Shown: positions 33,780-43,830, numbered from the stretch's first letter. The stretch: 64,000 bases of DNA from Acanthosepion lycidas (GCA_963932145.1 OZ010586.1:68481754-68545753), one strand, 5' to 3'. Numbers and translations are program-made. Notes: generated by a model from the sequence alone, not told the origin.

Positions 33780-34075
33780 ATGTAGTTCTGCAGAAGGATG
33801 CTGAGAATACCATGAAAGGAGCATGAAACAAAAAGGGCAATAATATTTAGATTTAGAAACAGATTGTTGAAATTAATGGGACATAAAACGAGGAAAGTGA
33901 GCCTGACAAGGAAATATTAAAGGCTAGAGTGATTAATATTGATTAATGTAAATGGATGGCAGCACACACATTGGGAGTTATAGTAAGGGGCTAAAAAATG
34001 TTAGAGCACCAAACGATAGGAAGTTATGGAGAGCCATGACCTTCCACGTCTTGAAGGGATATCACATATACAAGA
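33780..34075 (+). mobile_element. LINE-C C-terminal fragment
   Basis: CTGCAGAAGGATGCTGAGAA, then TACCATGAAAGGAGCATG, and later GGAAGTTATGGAGAGCCATG match the end of LINE-C copies at 45.5-45.85 and 59.4-59.75 kb. Stops are present. Confidence 0.7.
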
Positions 34076-34299
34076 TTACCTATAAATATTTGCTCTGTGT
34101 TTTATTAAATTTGTGAACTGATTGAGAAAAACACATTCTGTTGATATATTACTAAAATTTCACACTTTTTCGTATTCCTTATGCAAGATCTTTGCTTGAT
34201 ATATTGAAAAAAAAAATGGAAAATGCATTTTGTAATATTTTGATATCTTTTATATATTCTGAATGGTGTCCATATATCAAGAGATACTATATTTACGCC

Positions 34300-34985
34300 A
34301 AGTCAAAATGCAAAAGCCTTTGATAAAGTACATCACAATAAAGAACCGTTGGAATCGTGAAACTTGACATATTTGGGAAGGGTATTAGTATAATCCACAA
34401 TCTAACCTGGGAGCAAACCGCATTCGTACCGATTGAAAAATGAATTCAGTAAATATGCAGAAGAAAAAGAGGATGTAAGACAAGGATGTGTCTTCATATC
34501 GGACTTATTAAACCTATACAGTAGAGGCGAATTGAAAACTCCTACTAGGTTTCGCTATTGGCAGCACCAGTCTTAACAATATAAGATATGCAAATGACAC
34601 AGTGTTGATAACAGACACAGATAGGAAACTACAGGAACTTCCACAGAAGGTAGTAAAGAAAAGTAAGTAGAAAGACTAAACTTAAGAAGACAGAATGTAT
34701 TGTTGTCAGGGAATCGGACAGCCCAAGATGCAAACTACGGAGACCAAAATCAAACAAGTACACAACATTAAATATCTAGGTAATGGTTTAACAGAGGAAA
34801 AGCAATGTGGCAACTAAATCCGAAGATGCACTGGATATCTGTTGTAGAAGTATTTTGCAGTGGAGGCTTGTATTTATACTAAATCAGTCTTAAATAGTCC
34901 GACGTACAAAAACGTTAGGAACTTGATTCAATAGGTATTACGCAGAATAATCTTATTTTGGTCGCTGACTACTTTCGTATTCGAC
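34300..34985 (+). mobile_element. LINE-C reverse-transcriptase fragment with palm box
   Basis: Frames encode DVRQGCVFISDLLNLYS (family RQGCxLSP.LFNLY) at about 34467-34520 and IRYANDTVLITDTDRKLQEL at about 34580-34640. The second Asp of the YADD active site is kept but the first is Asn, so it would be dead even without frameshifts. The 3' side is interrupted by the S-element array. Confidence 0.75.
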
Positions 34986-34990
34986 TAATT

Positions 34991-35920
34991 GTCGTCCGAC
35001 ATCGACGCTATTTAGTAACTGCCCCACTCAGTCACATGTGGCACAAGGCCGAATTTAATGTGGGGTTCCAGAGCCCGTAGGCTTGGCCAAAAAATCCTCG
35101 TAGACCCCGCATAAACCGGATCGGGTCTGTTTACCTCCCCGGACGAAACTTTGCCCTTCGGCATAGTCTCGTCCGGGTTCCTCTCTAACCGAAGGCAGAG
35201 AGTTTGACTGTCGTCCGACATCGACTAGTATTTAGTCCCCCCCCCACGAGGGTATCATGTGGCACAAGGCCGGTTTAACGTGGGATCTCCGAGCCCGTGG
35301 GATCTCCGAGCCCGTGGGCTCGACCAAAAATATACTCTTTGAACCCGTATAAACGGGTTCAGGATCGGTTTACCTCCCTGAACGAGACTCCGCCGTTCGG
35401 CGTAGCCTCGTTCGGGTTCCTCCCCGCCCTAAGGCAGATTTCAACCGTTCAGCCGGTCGTCCGACATCGACTAGTATTTAGTCACTCCCCCACCCCCACG
35501 AGGGTATCATGTGGCACAAGGCCGGTTTAACGTGAGATCTCCGAGCCCGTGGGCTCGGCCAAAAATATACGCTTTGAACCCGTATAAACGTGTTCAGGAT
35601 CGGTTTACCTCCCTGAATGAGACTCCGCCGTTCGGCGTAGCCTCGTTCGGGTTCCTCCCCGCCCTAAGGCAGATTTCAATCGTTCAGCCGGTCGTCCGAC
35701 ATCGACTAGTATTTAGTTACCCCCCACGAGGGTATCATGTGGCACAAGGCCGGTTTAACGTGGGATCTCCGAGCCCGTGGGCTCGGCTAAAAATATACCC
35801 TTTGAACAAGTATAAACGGGTTCAGGGTCGGTTTACCTCCCCGAAAGAGAATCCGCCCTTCGACGTGGCCTCGTTCGGGTTCCTCTCCGCTCGAAGGCTG
35901 AGAGTTCAACCGATCAGCCA
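34991..35920 (-). repeat. S-element tandem array, four units
   Basis: Four head-to-tail units start at 34991, 35210, 35456 and 35691 (219, 246, 235 and about 230 bp), each beginning GTCGTCCGACATCGAC. All hold the box ATGTGGCACAAGGCC, a hairpin around GAGCCCGT.GGCTC and a large hairpin such as GAACGAG...CTCGTTC. The array is GC-rich against AT-rich surroundings and sits beside LINE-C sequence. Open frames of 77 and 140 codons (35297-35530, 35511-35933) repeat the same peptide per unit and are most likely a by-product of few stops in GC-rich DNA. Confidence 0.88.
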
Positions 35921-35959
35921 GTCGACTGACTGACCGATCCTCGTTTCTCTTACTACTAC

Positions 35960-36197
35960 TACTACTTATATTAGGTGGGAGGGTCTATTAACTATAGAAT
36001 AGGTGTGTTTCACCATAACAATATAAAAAAATGTCTTCCAAAAACTAAGCAAAGGAAAATTTAATTCCGCGAGTATTAGAAGTCCTTCCAGGATTCATTA
36101 TTAGCGGCCATAATCTTGTCAACATAAAATATGCAGATGAAATAGTGTTGATGGCAAACACAGAAAGACAACGACAAGAAATCCTACAGAAGGTAGT
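35960..36197 (+). mobile_element. LINE-C fragment
   Basis: Encodes KYADEIVLMANTERQRQEIL near 36090-36180, a YADD box changed to YADE, followed by QKV. Its end (ACAGAAGGTAGT) is duplicated at 36915 by the SINE-W insertion. Confidence 0.7.
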
Positions 36198-36250
36198 TTG
36201 GTTTATTTGGTTTCACGGCATATCCACCTCAGTAGGTTATTTAACGCCAA

Positions 36251-36507
36251 TAAGTTAGGCACGAAGGAGTAGTGGATAGCAGCTCGCATTGAGGAACCGG
36301 AGATTCGAATTCTAGTCGAATCCATTGCATTCACTTACGTGCTAATACCCTTGGGAAAGGTATGAATTCTTTTCTTCTGTGGGTAAATAGCAGGACGGGT
36401 TCTATATCCTTGGATGGCAACTGGTCTACCGCAGAAAAAAATAGCAACCAACTGCGAAAGATAGATGATCGCCTAAGCGTATATCACGCATGGAGCATAA
36501 CTGACTG
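36251..36507 (+). mobile_element. SINE-Y, tRNA-derived, with 8-bp TSD
   Basis: Flanked by AACGCCAA at 36243-36250 and 36508-36515. The head has an A-box-like AGTAGTGGATAGCAGCTCGC and B-box-like GAGATTCGAATTC about 35 bases later. The body carries GGTAAATAGCAGGACGGGTT and GGATGGCAACTGGTCTACCG. It matches 14850-15110 in full length. Confidence 0.85.
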
Positions 36508-36544
36508 AACGCCAACAAAATTTTTAGAATATGTTTTTAAGAAT

Positions 36545-36880
36545 AGAATATGTATTTATCTGTCTATATCTCTGAGATGAGGTATTATGATTATTTAGAT
36601 TATTCGGATTGTTATCCTCATCTTCATTGTCATATTCAAAATGTCTCGGCCGTTGTACGCTCCAGCCTTCTTCAGGTGATTGGAATTTCGAACCGAATCC
36701 TTTATGTCGTCCACCGGGTAGATTGTTCTAGTTCCACGTGTCACGCCTCTTCCGGATGTTTCAGTTATTTCTCTTTAACTCAACTCTCCAAGTATTTTCA
36801 TTCACCACTACTGTAGCCTGGTATTGAACTCACAACTCTTTGGATAAAGACGCTGGTTAGATCCAGTGACTAGATCTAAC
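36545..36880 (-). mobile_element. SINE-X, tRNA-derived, hammerhead-bearing
   Basis: On the minus strand the tRNA-like head (GATCCAGTGACTAG is its plus-strand flank; GGATCTAACCAGCGTCTTTA on the other strand) is followed by B-box-like GAGTTCAATACC and then the body. The hammerhead motif (36637-36682) has CUGAAGA and a 5-bp stem, but GAGA instead of GAAA. Confidence 0.7.
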
Positions 36881-36926
36881 TGCTGGATGTAGTTTATCGT
36901 CATATCCAGAAGAAACAGAAGGTAGT

Positions 36927-37332
36927 GACGTAAGGATATCATCAGACAAATATGCTGTGTGAATTAAATATATGTTTATAACAAATGCTTAAAGTTATTG
37001 ATATGGTAATATTAGATTTTATTATGTAACACGTGTGCTGTCTATCATATTGTAAATACATATAATATTATAGTGTTTTTTTATTATTTTTTTAATTTCA
37101 GGCATATAAACATTGTCATGGGTTATAAGAAAGATATAATCTCAAAAAAGAAATAAAACAGAGAGTGGTGGGAATACAAACTTGGAAATTGCGAAAAAGT
37201 TGAAGAGATTTCAAAAAATCAATTGAAAACAATTAAAAAAATACCAAACAGAATCACTAAAAGTGAATTGAGAAAAATTAAAAGGATAATAAAGAAGAAA
37301 AATGAATTGACTTGTAAGAAAATATTGTGACG
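36927..37332. other. unassigned AT-rich stretch
   Basis: A/T-rich with Lys-coding A-runs at 37140-37330. Nothing recognised. Confidence 0.4.
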
Positions 37333-37612
37333 ATATTGTTTGGTTGATTTTGTTTAGCGGTATATAAACCTCTATGGGTTATTTAATGCCGAAATATAAA
37401 CATTTTGAATACAATTTTATGGCTTCACCTAAATATATTTTGAGCACAGTTGTATGCTGTCAATTACGGATATTGATGGTAGTTTTTATTATAAAAATGT
37501 ATTACCGGTATTCTTTCTATAAAAAAATATGTTTCTACTTTCATATTGTTATTTAGGGATTTACTATTTTCCCAGAACCGTGACCCTAGCAGGTGTTACC
37601 ACCCCAACGATT
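37333..37612 (+). mobile_element. SINE-W repeat, partial
   Basis: Contains GTTTAGCGGTATATAAACCT, GGGTTATTTAATGCCG and CTAGCAGGTGTTACCACCCC. It ends before the distal block. Confidence 0.7.
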
Positions 37613-38109
37613 TTGGTGTTGTAAACAGAATAAATTCAGAAAATTAACAATATTAGTTAAAGACATGAAAGCAATATTTCTACTATTCTTAAGTAAACAT
37701 TACAAAAGAGGAATTGGGTGAAAAATTACATGAAACCTTTCTTAACAAGAATTTCGTATGATTAATATAGAGCGATATATGGCGAAATTTTGGAAGAGAG
37801 CTTGGTTTCTTCATAGAAATAGTCAACCAACATGAATAAAATATAACAGATTGGAGGTGGAGTGATATTTTAGTCTAGTATTGTAGGCAATAAAAATTAT
37901 AGTTTCCGTCAAAGTTAATGATGATGTTAAGATAAATGCAGATAATTCTTGTAAGTTCTTTGGTAAGATATTTTTGTGTGTGTTTGTGTGTGTGTGTGCG
38001 TTTGTGTGTGGTTGGGTCAAAATTAAACAGTTTTAAACTAAGGTGTATATCCATGCAAGACAATACTTCATCATATTTTGGCAAGGTTGACTGTTGCCCA
38101 TATATTTTT
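37613..38109. other. unassigned, short (TG)n
   Basis: An imperfect (TG)n lies at 37974-38011. No gene. Confidence 0.45.
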
Positions 38110-38800
38110 AATTTTAATCATTTTGCCCCAAGCAAGGCGGGAATGCTACTAGTACGCAAGGTGTTACAGGGAGTAAAAGTAGGAGAAAAGACTGGGTATA
38201 GGGGGGAGGTTGAGGAAAGGATGAACTGGATTCAAGAAGACAGAAGGTGGCGATTGGCGTTGCATTTAAAGTTTTGAAGATTGTGGTTATCAGGGAATCA
38301 ACTAAACGGCAGGGAGTTCCACAGTCAGAAAGTGCGAGAAAAACAGTTGGAATAAAAGTGGCGGTTACAGTAAAAAGGTTGAACCTAGGTGTCACGCTTA
38401 AATTCAAGTAGTCGGGGCACCAGGGAAAGAGCTCGTCAGAGCAGTTGACATGAAAATATTTGTAGAAAAGACAGAGGGAAGCCACGTCACGTTGTGGAGA
38501 AAAAGACTGAAATCGAGATGCCTGGTCAGGATCGATTATATTGCAGATCCTTCTTTTTATTTTTTCCAAAAACCTCGAGATGAATAGCCAGAGCACGAGT
38601 CTTCAATCCATGGACGAATGGTAGATTTGTAAATATACAAGATGTACTCTGATGAGAAAAACCTTCTGGCACGACACAGTGGCCCAAATTTCCTTGCAAG
38701 TAGATGCAGCTATTGATTCGGTGTAGTTGTTCCACTTCAAGTCATTTGAAAATTTGAGGCCAAGAAGGAGTTTCAAAGAAAACAAAATTAATAGAATGGT
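38110..38800 (-). mobile_element. LINE-A retrotransposon fragment
   Basis: Minus frames encode LGLKFSNDLKWNNYTESIAA (about 38700-38760), then FLEKIKRRICNIIDPDQASR and FQSFSPQRDVASLCLFYKYF (about 38440-38560), then the C-terminal and 3' UTR blocks down to 38110. Two frameshifts separate the parts. This copy shows most of the LINE-A thumb and tail order. Confidence 0.8.
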
Positions 38801-39789
38801 ACAGATTTTCTTCAGATATTAATCCAATAAAAGGCATTTGGTCTATCATTAAGAGATATATATGGGTTTAGAAAACAATATTCAAGCAAAAAAGACTTCT
38901 GGGAAGCCAGTAAATAAATAAACTAAAGAAAACCTCTGCGAGTAATGTTAAATTTGAAAGAGTGAAAATATCAAATTCAGTTGGTGAAAGATTGATGAAG
39001 TTGATATAATGTCCAGGAGCCCATATTAAAATGTAAAGCAATGAACTAATACTTTATTTAGGCATATGGTATACATTTTTATTCAAATATATATTTCTAT
39101 AGCCTATATCGTTTGAATTTATTCATAAATGAGAAATTAAGTTACACATAGTTTGTATTCATAATAAACCTGACACCTCAAACACGTTATTATTAATATT
39201 TTTAATAAGGATCAATACAGTAAGTTTAAGCGCCCATGGCCTACTGTCACGGCTAGATTTAGATGAAGAGAGGCGCCAGGCTATTCCACTTGCGAGACGC
39301 CTCCAAATCCGCCATTTTCATGAGTCAAGGAAAATGGAAGTATGTTAAATTAAACAATTTGAGTAAAACCGAGGATGATGACGGGTATTTAGAATTATCG
39401 AAGGGTGTTTAGAGTCTAAAATACGTTATGGTAGCATGTGTAAGAAAGGCCTATGACAGTGTCAAAATATTATACACCTTTGGCGGAGGCCCACTAGATT
39501 TTGAGGGGCTAGGCTTCAACCTGCTGAACCTATTGGTAAATCCGACACTGCCTATTGTTCATATAAATATTGAGATATTCTGAAAATGTTATCATGAAAA
39601 TGTTAATAACGTCGATTGGCTAACAGCAATTTTAATGTGAAACCATTGGCATGTATCATTTGATATTCTCTACTGTAAATGAATTTGAATATTTCAAATA
39701 AAAATTGATTGTATATAATACCAAATAAGGGTTTTATGAATAAAGAACATTCAAATACAATATACTTCTGATATACTATGATTTTAACC
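38801..39789. other. unassigned
   Basis: Bases 39225-39540 (GCGCCAGGCTATTCCACTTG region) are GC-richer and may be a repeat, but have no second copy here. The rest is AT-rich. Confidence 0.35.
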
Positions 39790-40350
39790 CACAAACATCT
39801 CTGGGATTTACATAGCCAGAAGAAAACACAAATATCCAGTGAGCGCTAATTTTTTGAGCGGGCAGGAAGACTCTTGTTGATGAAAGGGGGAGATTTTCTA
39901 GACTGTTTGAACCCACAGAAAGGCAACAGTGGCTCAAATAACAACTCTTTACAATGCAGGTATACAGAACAGTATTTCTGAAGTTACAACACTTCGAGCG
40001 TTGAAATAACTGTTCAACACAGGAGAAAGCCATGCCAAGTGCCACTCCTGTCAGATAAGAACAAGAAACTGAGGGTTCAGTTCACCAAGGACTACAAAAA
40101 TTGGACAAATGTTGCCTGGTTTGATGAATAACGATTTGTACTGTGACATTCAGATGGCAAAGACATAATTTGGTGTAAAGAATATAGAAGTCTGGATACA
40201 TCCTGTTTTGTATCAATGTTCAGGCTGTTGGTATAGGGACTATTTTCTTGGCATGCATTGAGAACCTTGCTACCAATAAAAGATCGTTTAAATGCTGCAG
40301 CTGACCTAGGGTATTGTGGTTAGCCACATGCCTCAATTTATGATTATGGT
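39790..40350 (+). pseudogene. Tc1-like transposase, decayed
   Basis: The plus strand encodes PLLSDKNKKLRVQFTKDYKN, then WTNVAWFDE and HSDGKDIIWCKEYR near 40045-40190. These are the strand and turn around the first and second catalytic acids of Tc1 transposases (typical W..V.WSDES.F.....DG...VWR). The following SMFRLLV...FSWHALRTLL fits the middle of the domain. Stops interrupt it (one replaces the Ser after FDE). The N-terminal paired-like domain is only faintly visible. Confidence 0.7.
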
Positions 40351-40397
40351 GCACCCATCATCTGGTGGCGATGCCGTGGATACAGAAGATGTCAAAA

Positions 40398-40472
40398 CTT
40401 GTGGAGACAGTCTGTTTCATGTTTGAACGTAATCTTCAGGCGTTCATGTATGAAACAGACGGTCTCCACAAG
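40398..40472 (+). other. pre-miRNA-sized imperfect hairpin
   Basis: Left arm 40398-40428 and right arm 40442-40472 pair at 27 of 31 positions around a 13-base loop. The arms contain CTTGTGGAGAC, GTCTGTTTCAT and their complements. A further TCAA/TTGA match flanks it. It lies between the Tc1 remnant and a (TA)n tract, so it may be a transposon-derived palindrome. Expression is unknown. Confidence 0.5.
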
Positions 40473-40576
40473 GTGTTGACCTCAGTGTCCACTTTTATAT
40501 TTCCGCATACTCTATCCCTGATATTGAGCACTTTTAAACATAAATATAGTATAACCTAACTATATTTTCATCATGA

Positions 40577-40586
40577 ACACACACAC

Positions 40587-40649
<63 letters not shown>
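40577..40649. repeat. (CA)n-(TA)n microsatellite
   Basis: (CA)6 runs into about 60 bases of TA. Confidence 0.95.
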
Positions 40650-40652
<3 letters not shown>

Positions 40653-40792
40653 GTGTACAAATGTGAGAAAGAAGGAATGGATTAAAAATCCACATTTCGA
40701 AGCATTTACCTTTTTAAAAAGTGCTCAATACAAAGGAGAGCAAAATATTATTTTTATATTTTTATTATAAGCGGTTAGAAAAACATTTTTAA

Positions 40793-40848
40793 ATCGCTAC
40801 ACGAGAGCTTTCATGTTTCAATACTATGATTGTACTTCCTCAGGCGAT
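40793..40848 (-). ncRNA. hammerhead ribozyme motif, Penelope type, core intact
   Basis: On the minus strand: stem I ATCGC, core CTGAGGA (fits CUGANGA), stem II AGTAC/GTATT, GAAA, stem III ACATG/CGTGT, cleavage site UA, stem I partner GCGAT. All invariant core residues are present. Cleavage would fall between plus-strand positions 40798 and 40797. Downstream on the minus strand the sequence (TATTGAGCACTTTTTAAA) matches the relative at 53.7 kb. Such minimal hammerheads are known from the terminal repeats of Penelope-like elements. Activity is not shown. Confidence 0.72.
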
Positions 40849-40936
40849 GGTAGGTAACTGATTATAAAATGATTTCGTAGGGAAATGTAAAAACAAATCG
40901 TTACTTCTTAAAATGTTTTTATTATAACCTCTTATA

Positions 40937-40937
<1 letters not shown>

Positions 40938-41010
<73 letters not shown>
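40938..41010. repeat. (TA)n microsatellite
   Basis: TA tract of about 73 bases with one ACA interruption at 40951. Confidence 0.95.
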
Positions 41011-41012
<2 letters not shown>

Positions 41013-41280
41013 TTTCGAAACGCTGGAATTTGTCAGCGCACATCTTGCCGGACATACTGATCACTCGCCATTCTTGATAATAACTGTAGTGAGAGTTGAG
41101 AAAACCGGAAGAAATTTTGCCAGTTTAACATTTTTATCCTATGTAAAACACACCAGTGGGATGTTGTAAAAACAATATAAAAAGTTAAATAGATAGATTT
41201 TGTCGGCATTATACAACAAAACTTATTTTGATAAATTCTTCTTTCCCAAATACATAAATATGTATGCAAAAGTGCTTTTA

Positions 41281-41378
41281 TATTTCTCTGTTTAGATTTT
41301 TCTCGGACATCTCACTTGTGGAACCCTTTTCAGTCTTCTTACTTTCCAGCCAACTTTGATCTTCAGAAGTCTAAATGC
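41281..41378 (+). mobile_element. LINE-A 3' coding scrap
   Basis: CACTTGTGGAACCCTTTTCA, then CCAACTTTGATCTTCAGAAG and TCTAAATGCAA, matches the LINE-A end at 44278-44345. Confidence 0.6.
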
Positions 41379-41456
41379 AATATATATATATTAATTTAAT
41401 TTAGTTAGAATTAATGATAAATGTATACATAGCTTATAAAAAACACCAATACTAAT

Positions 41457-42581
41457 CCTTTTTATATAGACCTTAAATATAACCATCCTCCATCTATAAT
41501 CAAGCATATACCTTTATCGATCGAAAAGAGAATTAGTACAAATACAGCAAACGAAGATTTTCTATGAGCATATTAATTTCTATAATAAAACTCTAAACGA
41601 TAGTGGCTACAAAAGCCCAAAGCTAACTTACATAAAAAATAAAAATGGAAACCATAGAAAAAAACAAAAGTAGAAAACTAATTTGGTATACACCCCCATA
41701 CAAGCAAATGGTAAAGAACAAATTAGGACAAACAGTCCTTGCATTAATCGTTAAACATTTTCCTAAAGATAGTAAACTCAGTACTATTTTCAATAAAAAT
41801 ACCCTAAAATTAAGTTACAGTTGTACTGAAAACTTAGAAAAAATTATTAAGAAACATAATGCTAATATCTTGAATAAACACTTTGACCAAGACCTAAGAA
41901 ATTTAGACAGTATAATAATAAAAAGAGATAAAGATAAACAAAAATTATGTAACTGCAGAAATCCTCATAACTGTACTTAACCCTAGAACACTAACCATGG
42001 GTATATATTTCCTATTTTTAATTACAATTTTCTGTACCTGAATTTCTTAGCTAAATAATGTTTTGCAGTTCCTATTGATGTTAACTCAAAGTACAAAGTT
42101 TGAAGTGCCTGCATGTAAAATATTTCAAATAACGATTTATATTTAATATTTTTTTTGATATTTTCAAAATCGAGTATGATATACCCATGGTTAGTAGTGG
42201 TGTAAAACTTTAATTGATAGTTAGTGTTCTAGGGTTAATAATAATGTCGCACTGAATCATTAGTATACCAATGCGATATCTCATCTATTGAGGATCCAGA
42301 CAGCGTAAAAGTCTACATTGGATGCACAAGACATGAGTTCAAAAAACGGGTCAACCAACATCAAAGTTCTTTTAGGATAAATAAATACCGAAATCAGACG
42401 TCCCTATTGAAATATTTCTAACGCTTAAAAGAAATCAATAAAACACCTACTGTGAAATGGAAATTAATAAGAAAAGCTAGAATATGTAGGTCATTAAATG
42501 ATCCATGTCCTTTGAGCATACATGAGAAACTATATATTACTAGGTTTATAAAAAATAAAAAATTTACTTAATCAAAGAAAT
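41457..42581 (+). mobile_element. Penelope-like element, RT end plus GIY-YIG endonuclease
   Basis: Penelope-like elements combine a telomerase-like reverse transcriptase with a GIY-YIG nuclease. Here YNHPPSIIKHIPLSIEKRIS (about 41480) is followed after a stop by a 111-codon frame (41645-41980). That frame contains RKLIWYTPPYKQMVKNKLGQ and LKLSYSCTENLEKIIKKHNA, the typical RT C-terminus, and ends at a Cys-rich linker CNCRNPHNC. After a 254-bp piggyBac-type insertion the GIY-YIG part appears at 42300-42580: VKVYIGCTRHEFKKRVNQHQ, SSFRINKY, then a stop, then the conserved KWKLIRKA and a terminal CPLSIHEKLYI. Frameshifts and stops make it dead. The N-terminus is missing. Confidence 0.85.
41981..42234. 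mobile_element. piggyBac-type MITE in a TTAA site
   Basis: 254 bp flanked by TTAA (41977-41980 and 42235-42238). Perfect 15-bp terminal repeats CCCTAGAACACTAAC are present. A 16-bp subterminal repeat (CTAACCATGGGTATAT) abuts the left terminus but is spaced about 30 bp from the right one. This asymmetric layout is typical of piggyBac. It has no coding sequence. Confidence 0.92.
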
Positions 42582-43205
42582 GAAATAGCTATTCTTTGCC
42601 AACATTGTCAAAAATTTTCATTAAGTGATATTTAATTAATAAAAATGATAAATGAAATATACATATTTATATTTGATATTTAATAATAATTTTAAAATAA
42701 TTTAGGTCATTCTATTACATTTATTTGTTTTAAAAGATGTATCGTCTATTAGTAATTAAAATTAAGAATAATATTTTAAAATTATAGTTCAATACGACGT
42801 ATTCATATACAAACAACCCTTTTAGAAAAAATCTTTATGTATACAAGTATAAATTTAATGCCAATACAAAAGTGCCGAAAAACTTTTTGTCGTTGAAAAA
42901 GACCAGACGACATGCGTTGAACGGATGTCATCATTCGTTTGAAAAGGCAACCTACACTACCTTGACTTAACCTCTTTTCGAAAGTAACTAATATGTTGAT
43001 ACAATAGTTGTCAGTGTAAATGAATCCCCTACCGCCCTTCGTTAAAATGGTTGGTTTTCCCCATATCCATAGAAACTAATATTATGAATGTATGTGCTTA
43101 TAAACTCCGTAAATTTCAAAATAAGTTATTCCAATTTTCGCTTGAAAATGAAACAGAACTAGGGACTTTAATTCTATAACTGAATTTGAAGTTTTTAGCT
43201 TTTGT
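42582..43205. other. unassigned AT-rich stretch
   Basis: Follows the Penelope element and may be its 3' region. No protein. Confidence 0.35.
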
Positions 43206-43830
43206 TTTTGAAACATGGTAATTCCTGTGTAGCGATGGAACCATGTTTTTAAATAAGTAAATTTATAATATATATATATAGATATATTATTATTTTTTTT
43301 AAATATGATCCCATCGCGACACTGAAGCTAAATTTATAAATTTAATAATAAAAATAAAATTAAAATCCATAGTCTCGTTTCATTGTCAAGCGATGATAAG
43401 AATAAGCTTTCAAAGAAATTTATTTAATTTTTAAGCGCAGACAATATTGATATTATGAGTTGTTAAGGAAAATCTATTTTAATTTAGGGGTTTTTAGGTT
43501 TTAATTTCCCTAGACAGCTTATGTATCCAATATGTGTTACTTACAAAGTCAGGTTAAGTTTAAGTGGAGGTGTCCGCTTACAAACGTATTCTTACGTTAT
43601 TCAGTGAGTCGTCTGGGTTTCCAATGATAAAAAAAATTAGGCATTTTCATTCATCCGCTTAATTCATATTTTTATACACAAAATTTTAAATATCTGTAAG
43701 ACAAATTATTTAATACTTAAATTTTATTAATTAAATCTTATTCTTATAGATTTAAAGATTAATAAATATATATAAATAATTTTCTATGTCGCGATGCAAT
43801 CATATTTTTAAAACCTTGGATGGTAACTGG
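43206..43830. repeat. cluster of Penelope-type terminal motifs
   Basis: Three related ends share TGT(A/C)GCGATG: plus strand at about 43212-43245 (GAAACATGG...TGTGTAGCGATGG, the 3' half of a hammerhead), minus strand at about 43290-43325 (GTGTCGCGATGGGATC) and plus strand at about 43780-43810 (TATGTCGCGATGCAATC). The 5' CUGANGA halves are missing or mutated, so none is a whole ribozyme. Confidence 0.5.

Larger units (their letters stand above)
36198..36914 (+). mobile_element. SINE-W copy carrying two nested SINEs
   Basis: SINE-W starts TTGGTTTATTTGGTTTCACG at 36198 and its end (GTAGTTTATCGTCATATCC) is at 36887-36908. The whole block is flanked by a 12-bp direct repeat ACAGAAGGTAGT (36186-36197 and 36915-36926), a target-site duplication. 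SINE-Y and SINE-X sit inside it. Confidence 0.78.

Noticed and set aside
35297-35933. 77- and 140-codon open frames over the S-element array, with a repeating Trp-Ala-Arg-Pro-Lys-Ile-Tyr peptide
   Set aside because: The two frames overlap in different phases and simply translate the repeat unit. The dispersed monomers do not keep the frame, while the DNA hairpins are kept. RNA or DNA structure explains the conservation better than protein.
34985-35940. hammerhead, HDV-like or twister ribozyme in the S-element
   Set aside because: I looked for CUGANGA plus GAAA on both strands and found neither; I could not fit the other classes by eye. A covariance search would be needed.
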